From: Acidobacteriota bacterium
GTDB lineage: Bacteria; Acidobacteriota; Thermoanaerobaculia; Multivoradales; J023
Assembly: GCA_003697015.1 (NCBI GenBank)
Contig: RFGL01000190.1
Span: 1 to 32,862, forward strand
Direction of reading: 5' to 3'
Length of the DNA: 32,862 bases
Shown here: positions 24,747 to 32,103 of the stretch, piece by piece
Position numbering within the stretch: the first letter of the stretch is position 1
Layout: every line of letters begins with the position of its first letter
Made by a program: the position numbers and the translations under genes
The notes under the pieces: model-generated
Databases searched by the model: none
What the model was told of the DNA's origin: nothing
The model's input: the letters and a program-made list of their open reading frames with translations, nothing else

Positions 24747-25285
24747 CCCTGGCTCAGGCGCTCGATGCCGGCACACCCCGGACGGTGGAGGTCGATGCGC
24801 CACAGGCCGTCGTAGCCTTTGATCCGGTCGTCGTCTCCGACCCCGAGGCGGCGACGGCAGTCGCCGCCGCCGAGGGCTTCGAGCAGCCAGGGGATGGTGT
24901 TGCTGTGACCGACGACGAGCACCGCCCGGCCGTCGCGATGGCGCTCGCGCAGAGCATCGAAGAAGGCGGGTAGCGCCCGGCGATCGATGGTCGCGTCGTC
25001 GGCGACGACCCTCACTCCGGCGCGCTGGGCGATCGGCATGGCGGTGGCGAAGGCGCGGCTGGTCAGGCTGCTGTAGACCGCGACCAGGCCGGCGTCGGCG
25101 AAGCGCTCCGCCAGGCGGAGGGCGCGCACCCGGCCGGCCTCGCTCAGGGGTTGAAAGTCGGCGTACGCCGCCGGCCAGGGCTCCTCTTTCTCGGCGTGAC
25201 GTACCAGGTAGATCCGCTCCAGGGCGACGGCGGGCGCGGCGGCGACGAGCGCGGCGGCGAGCGCGGCGATGAGGGTTCGTTGCAT
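24734..25285 (-). CDS. Exported histidine phosphatase (phosphoglycerate mutase-like)
   Basis: This 183-aa protein has a signal peptide (LIAALAAALVAAAPAVALE) followed at once by the histidine phosphatase catalytic motif IYLVRHAEKEE, whose His forms the phospho-enzyme. The second active-site His is in VLVVGHSNTIPWLLEAL, and the Arg-containing SSLTSRAFATAMPIAQ is the third typical block. It should remove phosphate from a small molecule or protein in the periplasm; specificity cannot be read. The short size matches SixA-like members of the family, but SixA itself is cytosolic. GGAGGAG lies just upstream of ATG 25285, and a -10-like TAGACT (plus-strand 25304-25309) precedes it. Confidence 0.85.
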   Translation of the reverse strand: MQRTLIAALAAALVAAAPAVALERIYLVRHAEKEEPWPAAYADFQPLSEAGRVRALRLAERFADAGLVAVYSSLTSRAFATAMPIAQRAGVRVVADDATIDRRALPAFFDALRERHRDGRAVLVVGHSNTIPWLLEALGGGDCRRRLGVGDDDRIKGYDGLWRIDLHRPGCAGIERLSQGPAD

Positions 25286-25303
25286 CGTTCTCCTCCGCCG
25301 CGT

Positions 25304-25353
25304 AGTCTACCCGCGATGCCGCCGTCGCCGTCGCCGGCCGGATGGCGTATCCT
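25304..25353. promoter_or_regulatory. Divergent promoter region, phosphatase and permease genes
   Basis: TAGACT on the minus strand (25309-25304) precedes the phosphatase start by 18 nt. TATCCT on the plus strand (25348-25353) precedes the permease ATG at 25408 by 54 nt. Both are -10-like and the -35 boxes are unclear. Confidence 0.35.
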
Positions 25354-25407
25354 AGGGCACGCCGGGGGAGGTGACCGCGTCGCCGTCCGCTGCCAGGAGG
25401 AGACGCC

Positions 25408-27828
25408 ATGGACGCGCTGTGGAGGGACCTGCGCTACGCCTTGCGGGGGTTCGGCCAGCGGCCGGGCTTCGCCGCCGTCGCCATCCTCACGCTCGCCCTG
25501 GGCATCGGCGCCAACGTCGCGATCTTCACCGTCGCCTACGGCGTGCTGATCGCCCCCCTGCCTTATCCCGACGCCGGCCGCATCGTGGTGGTGCTCGAGT
25601 CGGCCCCCGCCCTCGGCTACCCGCGCTTCTCGATCGCCCCCCCGAACTACGTCGACTTCCGCGATCAGAACACGGTCTTCAGCCACCTGGCGGCGACCTC
25701 AGGCGGCGATCTGAGCCTCACCGGCGCCGGCGACCCGGTACGGCTGCGCGCCCGACGGGCGACGTGGGAGTACTTCCCGGTCCTCGGCGTCGAGCCCCGA
25801 CTGGGCCGCGTCTTCGGGCCCGCCGACGATCGGCCCGGGGCACCGAAGGTGGCGGTCCTCGGCCACGCCGTCTGGCAACGCTACTTCGGCGGCGACGCGG
25901 CGGTGGTCGGGCGGACGGTGGAGCTCGACGGCGAGCCGCACGAGGTGATCGGCGTCATGCCCGAGGAGTTCTCGCCCGACTTCGACGTCTTCGTCCCCCT
26001 GGCCATGGACTACGCCGCCTTCGGCCGCGGGGGCCACTTCCTCGGCGCCGTGGCACGGCTCAAGCCGGGGGTTGACCTTGAGCGGGCGCGGGCGGAGATG
26101 AAGGCCATCGCCGCCCGCTTGGAGGCCGAATACCCGGACTCCAACACCGGCTGGTCGGCGGTGGTCGACCCGCTGCGCGAGCTGCTGGTCGAGGACGTCC
26201 GTCCGGCGCTGCTGCTGCTCCTCGCCGCCGTCGCCCTGGTGCTGCTCATCGCCTGCGCCAACGTCGCCAACCTGATGCTCGCCCGCATGGCCCTGCGCGA
26301 GCGCGAGATCGCCCTGCGCATCGCGCTCGGTGCCGGTCGCGGGCGGTTGATCCGCCAGCTGCTGGCCGAGAGCACGCTCCTATCCCTCGCCGGCGGCGCT
26401 CTCGGGGTCGGCCTGGCGATCTACGGCACCCGGGCGCTGGTGGCGATGAACGCCGGCGGCATCCCGTTGGCGGAGGAGATCGGCGTCGATCCGCAGGTGC
26501 TCGCCTTCGCCCTCGTCCTGTCCCTCGCCACCGGCCTGCTCTTCGGCCTGCTGCCGGCGCTCCAGGCGTCGCGTCCCAACCTGACGGCGGCGCTCAAGGA
26601 GGGGGGCGGAGGCCAGAGCGGCGGGGTACGCGGCCGGCGGCTGCGCTCCGTCCTGGTACTCGCCCAGGTGGCGGTGGCCCTGGTCCTGTTGATCGGTGCC
26701 GGCCTGCTGCTCAAGAGCTTCGCGCGCCTCCTCGCGATCGATCCCGGCTTCGAACCGGCCGGCGCCCTCACCGCCCAGCTCGCCCTGCCCGAGATCCGTT
26801 ATCGCGACGACGAGAGCCAGGTCGCCTTCTACCGCCAACTCTTCGAGCAGCTGAACGCCGAGCCCGGCATCGACGGGGTGGGAGCGATCTTCCCCATGCC
26901 CCTGACCGGCAGCGGCTTCATCCTCACGTTCGCGATCGAAGGTCGCGGCCCCTCGCCCCCCAACGAAGGCCCCTTCGCCCACGTCCGGGTAATCGGCCCG
27001 GGTTACTTCGAGACCCTCGGCATTCCGATCCGCCGCGGCCGCGGCGTCGAGCTCAGCGACGACCGGAACGGCAAGCCGGTGGCGGTGATCAACGAGAGCG
27101 CGGCCGAGAAGTACTGGCCGGGGGACGATCCGATCGGCCAGCGGATCACCTTCGACGACCTGGCCGATGCCGACGCCGAGGAGGTGCGGTGGCTGGAGAT
27201 CGCCGGCGTGGTCGGCGACGTCCACCACGAGGCCCTGGAGCAAGACACCGAGCCCGAGATCTACTGGCCCTACCTGCAGAATCCGATGGACCGGGCGACC
27301 CTCGTGCTGCGCGCGGCGGGCGACCCCGCGCCGCTGGTCGACCGCCTGCGCGAGATTCTGGCGCGGATCGATCCGAGCCTGCCGATCTGGAACGTGCAGC
27401 CCCTGCAGGCCATCGTCGACGCCTCGGTCGCCCAGCCGCGCTTCAACACCGTCCTCCTCAGTCTCTTCGCCGGCCTCGCCCTGACCTTGGCGGCGATCGG
27501 CGTCTTCGGCCTGATCAGCTACGCCGTCAGCCATCAGCTGCGCGAGATCGGCGTCCGCCTGGCCATCGGCGCCGGCCGGCGGCGCATCCTCGGCCTGGTC
27601 TTGCGCCAGGGCATGACGCCGGTAGCCGGCGGCCTGCTGCTGGGGATCGCCGGCGCGCTCTACGCCAGCCGCTACTTGGAGAGCCTGATCTACGGCGTCG
27701 CGGTCACCGACGCGGCGACCTACGCCGCGCTCTCCCTCGCCCTCGCCGCCGTCGCCGCCGCCGCCTGCCTGCTGCCCGCCTGGCGCGCCACCCGGATCGA
27801 TCCGATGGTGGTGCTGCGCGACGAATGA
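25408..27828 (+). CDS. ADOP-type ABC transporter permease (MacB/FtsX repeat)
   Basis: The 806-aa protein begins MDALWRDLRYALRGF and has the permease signature AILTLALGIGANVAIFTVAY followed by LPYPDAGRIVVV. It contains two MacB-type periplasmic domains and two FtsX modules: helices near LLLLAAVALVLLIACANVANL, the cytosolic LREREIALRIALGAGRGRLI, and a second set ending LREIGVRLAIGAGRRRILGL. This duplicated eight-helix layout with no ATPase gene next to it is the form named acidobacterial duplicated orphan permease. MacB relatives move peptides, lipoproteins or drugs across the envelope, but the substrate here is not known. The ATG is preceded by GGAGGAG. No ATP-binding partner is in the window, so one encoded elsewhere must serve it. 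Confidence 0.92.
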   Translation: MDALWRDLRYALRGFGQRPGFAAVAILTLALGIGANVAIFTVAYGVLIAPLPYPDAGRIVVVLESAPALGYPRFSIAPPNYVDFRDQNTVFSHLAATSGGDLSLTGAGDPVRLRARRATWEYFPVLGVEPRLGRVFGPADDRPGAPKVAVLGHAVWQRYFGGDAAVVGRTVELDGEPHEVIGVMPEEFSPDFDVFVPLAMDYAAFGRGGHFLGAVARLKPGVDLERARAEMKAIAARLEAEYPDSNTGWSAVVDPLRELLVEDVRPALLLLLAAVALVLLIACANVANLMLARMALREREIALRIALGAGRGRLIRQLLAESTLLSLAGGALGVGLAIYGTRALVAMNAGGIPLAEEIGVDPQVLAFALVLSLATGLLFGLLPALQASRPNLTAALKEGGGGQSGGVRGRRLRSVLVLAQVAVALVLLIGAGLLLKSFARLLAIDPGFEPAGALTAQLALPEIRYRDDESQVAFYRQLFEQLNAEPGIDGVGAIFPMPLTGSGFILTFAIEGRGPSPPNEGPFAHVRVIGPGYFETLGIPIRRGRGVELSDDRNGKPVAVINESAAEKYWPGDDPIGQRITFDDLADADAEEVRWLEIAGVVGDVHHEALEQDTEPEIYWPYLQNPMDRATLVLRAAGDPAPLVDRLREILARIDPSLPIWNVQPLQAIVDASVAQPRFNTVLLSLFAGLALTLAAIGVFGLISYAVSHQLREIGVRLAIGAGRRRILGLVLRQGMTPVAGGLLLGIAGALYASRYLESLIYGVAVTDAATYAALSLALAAVAAAACLLPAWRATRIDPMVVLRDE

Positions 27829-27854
27829 GCTCAGCGGTGGAACGCATGACGGTA

Positions 27855-27873
27855 CGCCGGCACCACGCCGGCG
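27855..27873. other. Perfect GC hairpin between permease and MocA-like genes
   Basis: CGCCGGC-accac-GCCGGCG is a 7-bp stem with a 5-nt loop, starting 27 bp after the permease stop and ending 16 bp before GTG 27890. It is nearly the same size and sequence type as the hairpin at 2211-2229. It could be a weak terminator or a processing site between two co-oriented genes. Confidence 0.4.
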
Positions 27874-27889
27874 CGGGGGGCCGTCAGCC

Positions 27890-28534
27890 GTGAGGCGCCC
27901 CCGCAGCCGGCCGGCGGCCGCCGGCGATAGCGTCCCCTTCGTCGCCGGCGTGGTGCTCGCCGCCGGCGGCTCGAGGCGACTGCCCGGGACGACCCCCAAG
28001 CAGCTGCTCGACTTCGGCGGCGAACCGCTGGTGAGACGGGTGACGCGGGCGGCCCTCGCCGCCCCGCTCGCGCAGGTGATCGTCGTCCTCGGCCACGAGG
28101 CGACTCGGGTGGCGGCCGCGGTCGCCGGCCTCGACGTCGAGACGGTGGTCAATCGCGACTGGGGGAGCGGTCAGAGCACCTCGGTCCGCGCCGGTCTCAG
28201 CCGGGTGGCGGAGGCGGCGCGGGCCGCCATCTTCCTGCCCTGCGACCAACCTTTTCTCGACGCCGCGGTCATCGCCGGTGCCGTCGCCGCCTGGCGCGCC
28301 AGCGGCGCGCCGATCGTGGTCCCTGCCTGGGGCGAACGCCCCGGCGCGCCGGTACTCTTCGAGCGCAGCCTCTTCCCCCGGCTCCTGCGCCTCGAAGGCG
28401 ACGCCGGCGGCCGCCTCCTCGCCGCCCGCCATCCCGAGCTCGTCCACCGCTGGCAACTGCCCGACGAACGCCCCCTTCTCGACGTCGACACCCCCGCCGA
28501 CCTCGAGCGCCTGCGGCGCCTCGCCGAAGCTTGA
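27890..28534 (+). CDS. MocA/MobA-like nucleotidyltransferase
   Basis: This 214-aa cytosolic protein has the nucleotide-binding signature GVVLAAGGSRRLPGTTPKQLL near residue 22, then EPLVRRVTRAAL, VNRDWGSGQSTSVRAGL and the metal-binding block FLPCDQPFLDAAVI, ending DVDTPADLERLRRL. These are the marks of the MocA group, which transfers CMP or GMP to molybdopterin to form the cofactor of molybdenum hydroxylases. No molybdoenzyme or cofactor gene is nearby, so another sugar-phosphate or nucleotide substrate remains possible. GTG 27890 gives a short Arg/Pro-rich leader before the core. There is no strong ribosome site, so the start could differ by a few codons. Confidence 0.8.
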   Translation: MRRPRSRPAAAGDSVPFVAGVVLAAGGSRRLPGTTPKQLLDFGGEPLVRRVTRAALAAPLAQVIVVLGHEATRVAAAVAGLDVETVVNRDWGSGQSTSVRAGLSRVAEAARAAIFLPCDQPFLDAAVIAGAVAAWRASGAPIVVPAWGERPGAPVLFERSLFPRLLRLEGDAGGRLLAARHPELVHRWQLPDERPLLDVDTPADLERLRRLAEA

Positions 28535-28572
28535 CCGGCGACGGACCTTCCGCGGTACCGGTCCAGCCTCGG

Positions 28573-28601
28573 TTGACGTACGTATACCTTCGGTCTAAAG
28601 T
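28573..28601 (+). promoter_or_regulatory. Sigma70-type promoter of the TIR-like cassette
   Basis: TTGACG (28573-28578), a 17-bp spacer and TAAAGT (28596-28601) form the best promoter in the window. An 8-bp palindrome, ACGTACGT (28576-28583), overlaps the -35 and may be an operator. The predicted leader of about 30 nt ends with GAGGAGG before ATG 28641. Confidence 0.65.
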
Positions 28602-28640
28602 AGTAGGTGACGCCAAGCCCGAGCTGTGAGGAGGCACAGG

Positions 28641-28982
28641 ATGGCCACCAAATCAAGAATTGGAAGCGAACGGACCGCGGAAGCGGCCTCGAAGGTCGGC
28701 CGCAGTGGATCGTCGCCTACAAAACCGGAAACCACTGCCGCCAGCCCGCTCGCTCGGCGAGCCGCAGCCGAGGGCAAGACGTTGCAGAAAGCGGGGAAAG
28801 CAGCTTCGAAAGTCCGTCGCGGTGCCGGAGCGGGCCAGACGCCGAAAAGCGCCGCGGGCAGCGCGGTTGTAGAGCGACTGCCGCGCACCATTAAATCCGC
28901 CCCGAAGGCAGGGAAGGTCAGCAAGATGGACGTCAAACGTGCCGTCGAGGCAGTTTCGTCGAAGCGAGCTGCTACGTTCTAA
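28641..28982 (+). CDS. Small basic repeat protein, first gene of TIR-like cassette
   Basis: This 113-aa protein is very rich in Lys, Arg, Ala and Ser, with no hydrophobic core, so it is probably disordered or binds nucleic acid or an acidic partner. It has an internal repeat: AASKVGRSGSSPTKPETTAASPL (about residues 15-37) matches AASKVRRGAGAGQTPKSAAG (54-73), both of the form AASKV-R-G...A(A)S/GS. A last helix-like part reads VSKMDVKRAVEAVSSKR. The ORF track starts at GTG 28626, but GAGGAGG lies 6 nt before ATG 28641, which is chosen. It lies downstream of a strong promoter and 12 nt before the TIR-like gene, so it is probably a partner, inhibitor or adaptor. I do not know a named family. Confidence 0.7.
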   Translation: MATKSRIGSERTAEAASKVGRSGSSPTKPETTAASPLARRAAAEGKTLQKAGKAASKVRRGAGAGQTPKSAAGSAVVERLPRTIKSAPKAGKVSKMDVKRAVEAVSSKRAATF

Positions 28983-28994
28983 GAACGCAGCATT

Positions 28995-29612
28995 ATGAAG
29001 CGCTCAGCCTATGAGGAAAGCGTATTCATCAACTGCCCGTTCGACGCCGCTTACCTGAACCTCCTGAACGCGATACTCTTCGCCGTATTCGACTGCGGTT
29101 ACAAGCCCCGTTGCGCCCAAGAAGCCGACGACGGATCCCAGGTCCGAATTCAAAAAATCTACCAGCTGATCGCCGGCTCCAAGCTCGGCATCCACGACAT
29201 CTCGAGGACCGGCCTGGATCCGGCGACCAACCTTCCAAGATTCAACATGCCCTTCGAACTCGGCGTCTTCCTGGGCGCCAAGAGATTCGGCGACAAGCAT
29301 CAGCGCAGCAAGAATTGCTTGATTCTTGACAAAGAACCATACCGATATCAGCAGTACATTTCCGACATCTCGGGCCAAGACATTCGTGCCCACGGCGACG
29401 ACCCCGAGACCGTGATCAGCATCATTCGAGATTGGCTGAAGAATGCATCGCCGGACACGGTAATACCTGGCGGCAAAGAGATCTTCAGACGCTACAAACT
29501 CTTCATGAGCGAGCTGCCTGAGCTTTGCGCCGAAATCCCGATTGATCCCAGCGAGCTCACCTACAACGATTATACGTCGTTCATCTCCGAGTGGCTGAGG
29601 GTCAACGCATGA
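28995..29612 (+). CDS. TIR-like (predicted nucleotide-handling) protein
   Basis: This 205-aa soluble protein opens with VFINCPFDAAYLNLLNAI and continues DCGYKPRCAQE, RIQKIYQLIAGSKLGIHDIS and LPRFNMPFELGVFLGAKRFG. The order of first strand, helix, a strand ending in a Ser-like turn, and FELG (Glu at about residue 88) parallels TIR-like and nucleoside deoxyribosyltransferase-like folds, where that Glu attacks the N-glycosidic bond of NAD or nucleotides. A later block, KNCLILDKEPYRYQQYISDI, and a helical tail follow. I recognise this as a recurrent but unnamed bacterial family; the enzyme activity is inferred. GC content is clearly below the neighbours (one 60-base line counts 27 G/C against 48 in the MocA gene). 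There is no strong ribosome site, so coupling to the upstream gene is likely. Confidence 0.75.
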   Translation: MKRSAYEESVFINCPFDAAYLNLLNAILFAVFDCGYKPRCAQEADDGSQVRIQKIYQLIAGSKLGIHDISRTGLDPATNLPRFNMPFELGVFLGAKRFGDKHQRSKNCLILDKEPYRYQQYISDISGQDIRAHGDDPETVISIIRDWLKNASPDTVIPGGKEIFRRYKLFMSELPELCAEIPIDPSELTYNDYTSFISEWLRVNA

Positions 29613-29641
29613 GCCGGGTGCCCCCATACGAGCGGCAGCGG

Positions 29642-30424
29642 TTACTCCAGCTGGTCCTTGCGCCGGCCGCAGAGGGCGGTGACGACGCCGTGCAGGGTGC
29701 GGACCTCGCGTTCGCTCAGGTTGGCGCGGTGGAAGATGGCGCGCAGGTTGCGCACCATCGACGGGCGTAGCTCGCGGGTCTTGAAGAAGCCCGTTTGCTC
29801 GAGGGCGCCTTCGAGGTGGTCGAAGAAGCCGAGCAGCTGCGCGCGGGTGGCCGGCGGCGCGCCGGCGGCGGAAGGCCGAGGCGGCGACGGCAGCGATCCG
29901 GCGCGGCGCCACTCCCAGGCCAGGAGCAGCACCGCCTGGGCGAGATTCAAGGAGCTGAAACCGGGGTTCAGGGGAATGGTGAGGATGGCGTCGGCCAGGC
30001 TCAGCTCATCGTTGGTCAGGCCGATGCGCTCGCGGCCGAAGAGCAAGCCGGTGCGCTCCCCCCGGGCACTGGCGCGGCGGATCGCCGCCGCCGCTTCCTG
30101 CGGCGTGAGCACCGGCTTGGCGACGTCCCGCGGCCGGGCGGTGGTGGCGTAGACGTGATGCAGGTCGGCGACGGCGCTCCGCAGGTCGTCGTAGAGTCGC
30201 GCCGCGTCGAGCACCGCGTCGGCACCCGACGCAGCGGCCCGCGCCTGGGGATTGGGCCAGCCGTCGCGCGGCGCGACCAGCCGCAGGTCCCCGAGGCCGC
30301 AGTTGAGCATCGCCCGCGCCGCCGCGCCGACGTTCTCCCCCAGCTGCGCCCCGACCAGGACGACGGCGGGGGCCCCGTCCTCGACGTCGCTCATGCCGCG
30401 CAAGCGGCCGTCCGTACCGGCCAT
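29642..30424 (-). CDS. TrmJ-like tRNA/rRNA 2'-O-methyltransferase (SPOUT family)
   Basis: The 260-aa product has the SpoU/TrmH knot motifs: VLVGAQLGENVGAAARAMLN (motif 1), LLFGRERIGLTNDEL (motif 2) and LTIPLNPGFSSLNLAQAVLL (motif 3, S-adenosylmethionine-binding loop). The C-terminal extension with ALEQTGFFKTRELRP and LRAIFHRANLSEREVRTLHG is typical of TrmJ, which methylates the ribose at tRNA position 32. The ATG at 30424 lies 8 nt after a perfect TATAAT on the minus strand; an internal ATG at 30394 is the alternative. If the mRNA is leaderless, 30424 is right. The gene converges on the TIR-like gene with a 29-bp gap that holds no clear terminator. Confidence 0.9.
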   Translation of the reverse strand: MAGTDGRLRGMSDVEDGAPAVVLVGAQLGENVGAAARAMLNCGLGDLRLVAPRDGWPNPQARAAASGADAVLDAARLYDDLRSAVADLHHVYATTARPRDVAKPVLTPQEAAAAIRRASARGERTGLLFGRERIGLTNDELSLADAILTIPLNPGFSSLNLAQAVLLLAWEWRRAGSLPSPPRPSAAGAPPATRAQLLGFFDHLEGALEQTGFFKTRELRPSMVRNLRAIFHRANLSEREVRTLHGVVTALCGRRKDQLE

Positions 30425-30432
30425 CGGCGACG

Positions 30433-30438
30433 ATTATA
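30433..30438 (-). promoter_or_regulatory. Consensus -10 TATAAT, probable leaderless start of trmJ-like gene
   Basis: On the minus strand TATAAT is followed by CGTCGCCG and then the ATG at 30424. A start site 7-9 nt after the hexamer would fall on the ATG. There is no ribosome site and no clear -35. Confidence 0.55.
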
Positions 30439-30481
30439 CGAGCCGCCGCGCCGGCCGCCGTTGCCGCCCCCGGCCTTCGGA

Positions 30482-30700
30482 TCACCGCAGAGCGAGGGTG
30501 GGATCGCCCCGACTTTTCTCGTATGAATCGGGTCTACGGCCATCGTGCCGGCGCTCACCTTCCCCGGTGGCCTTGCAGTAGATCGCCTTGCCGTCTCCGG
30601 GGGCATCGAAGTCCTCCAGCGTGGCGGCCGACCGGTAGCCGCAGCGCTCGAAGAAGGCGCGGGTCGAGGCGGTGCGGGTGCCGGCCGGCGGATGCCGCCC
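30482..30700 (-). pseudogene. C-terminal remnant of a GNAT acetyltransferase
   Basis: Directly after the aldehyde dehydrogenase stop codon, in the same frame, the minus strand reads TRAFFERCGYRSAATLEDFD, then APGDGKAIYCKA. This is the typical last 35-40 residues of a GNAT N-acetyltransferase (FYERCGF...DFYAPGDDKVIY-K). No N-terminal half or acetyl-CoA loop is present, and no start codon or ribosome site precedes it. The frame stays open to a stop at 30482, but the part after about 30566 shows no similarity. It is best read as a truncated relic left by deletion, with the dehydrogenase gene joined to its tail. Confidence 0.6.
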
Positions 30701-32068
30701 TCAGGCGATCCAGACGGTCTTCTGGTTGACGAATTCGAGCATGCCTTCGCGCGCCAGCTCGCGGCCGAAACCGGAGTCCTTGACCCCGCCGAAGGGCAGG
30801 CGCGGATCGGACTTGACCAGGCCGTTGACGAAGACCGAACCGCTTTCCAGGTCGGGGATCAGGCGCTCGGCGCGCGCCGGGTCGCCGGTCCACAGGCTGG
30901 CGCCCAAGCCGTAGGGGGTGGCGTTGGCGATCGCCACCGCTTCCACCTCGCTGGCGAACGGGATCAGGGTGGCGACCGGGCCGAAGAGCTCCTCCCTGGC
31001 CGCAGGCGCGTCGGCCGGGACCTCGGTGAGGACGGTCGGCGGGTAGAAGAAGCCCGCCCCTTCCGGGACCTCGCCGCCGCACAACGCCCGGGCGCCGCGG
31101 GCGACGCTGTCGGCGACCTGCCGCGCCAAATGGTCGCGCAGATCGGCCCGCGCCAGGGGCCCGACGTCGGTGTCGCCCCGGCGGGGATCGCCCATCTTGC
31201 GCCCTCGCATGCCGGCGACGAAGGCCTCGGTGAAGCGCTCGAGGATCGGCCGCTCGACCAGGAAGCGCTTGGCGGAGATGCAGCTCTGGCCGCTGTTCAG
31301 ACAGCGCGAGGCGACGCCGATGCGGACCGCCTGCTCGAGGTCGGCGTCGGCGAAGACGATGAAGGGATCGCTGCCGCCGAGCTCCATCACCATCGGCTTG
31401 AGCGCCCGTCCGGCGGCCGACGCCACCTCGCGCCCGGCGCCGGTGCTGCCGGTCAGGGTGACGCCCCGCACCCGCGGGTCGGCGATCACCTCCGCCGCCT
31501 GCTCGTTGGACAGAAAGAGGCTCTGGAAGACGCCTTCCGGGCAACCGGCCCGCGCCAACAGATCGGCGAGCGCGAGGGCGCAGCGCGGCGTGCCCGGGGC
31601 GTGCTTGAGCAGCACCAGATTGCCCGCCGCCAGGGCCGGCGCCGCGAAGCGAAAGACCTGCCAGAAGGGGAAGTTCCACGGCATGATCGCCAGGATCGGC
31701 CCCAGGGGGTCGTAGCGCACGAAGGCCTGGGAGCCGTCCGACTCGTGCAGCTCGGGTTGCAGGAAGGCGGCGGCGTGCTCGGCGTAGTAGCGGCACGCCC
31801 AGGCACACTTCTCGGCTTCGGCGACGCCCTCCGCCAGCGGCTTGCCCATTTCCAGGGCCATGGTGGCGGCGTGCTCGCGGGCCTCCTGCTCGAGCAGCTC
31901 GGCGGCGCGCTGGAGCACCCCCGTACGCTCGCTGAGCGGTCGCTTGCGCCAGTCGTCGAAGGCGCGGGCCGCGGCCTCGAGGCGGGCTTCGAGCTCGTCG
32001 TCGCCGATCGTCGGGTAGCTCTCGACCAGCTGGCCGGTGGTCGGGTCGAGGGTGCGATAGAGGCTCAT
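30701..32068 (-). CDS. NAD(P)-dependent aldehyde dehydrogenase, succinate-semialdehyde type
   Basis: This is a 455-aa aldehyde dehydrogenase with the complete set of motifs: MPWNFPFWQVFRFAAPALAAG (cofactor fold), GVTLTGSTGAGREVASAAG, general-base Glu in MVMELGGSDPF (about residue 229), catalytic Cys in NSGQSCISAKRF (about 263), EELFGPVATLIPF and a terminal PFGGVKDSGFGRELAREG. The length and the LGGSDPFIVF and SGQSCISAKRF forms fit the shorter succinate-semialdehyde dehydrogenase group, which oxidises the aldehyde to succinate in the cytosol. Other small aldehydes cannot be excluded. ATG 32068 gives MSLYRTLDPTTGQ, a natural start; the ORF-track start at 32524 overlaps the next gene. The stop is followed in frame by the GNAT remnant. 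Confidence 0.88.
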   Translation of the reverse strand: MSLYRTLDPTTGQLVESYPTIGDDELEARLEAAARAFDDWRKRPLSERTGVLQRAAELLEQEAREHAATMALEMGKPLAEGVAEAEKCAWACRYYAEHAAAFLQPELHESDGSQAFVRYDPLGPILAIMPWNFPFWQVFRFAAPALAAGNLVLLKHAPGTPRCALALADLLARAGCPEGVFQSLFLSNEQAAEVIADPRVRGVTLTGSTGAGREVASAAGRALKPMVMELGGSDPFIVFADADLEQAVRIGVASRCLNSGQSCISAKRFLVERPILERFTEAFVAGMRGRKMGDPRRGDTDVGPLARADLRDHLARQVADSVARGARALCGGEVPEGAGFFYPPTVLTEVPADAPAAREELFGPVATLIPFASEVEAVAIANATPYGLGASLWTGDPARAERLIPDLESGSVFVNGLVKSDPRLPFGGVKDSGFGRELAREGMLEFVNQKTVWIA

Positions 32069-32103
32069 TCCGTCGGCGCCGCGGCCGGATGTGGACGGGA
32101 GGA

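Noticed and set aside
22302-24815. 837-aa plus-strand ORF
   Set aside because: It crosses two real genes on different strands and has no domain.
30523-30729. 68-aa plus-strand ORF between the TrmJ-like and dehydrogenase genes
   Set aside because: It is Arg/Ser-rich with no family signature. The minus strand of the same stretch reads as a GNAT C-terminus.
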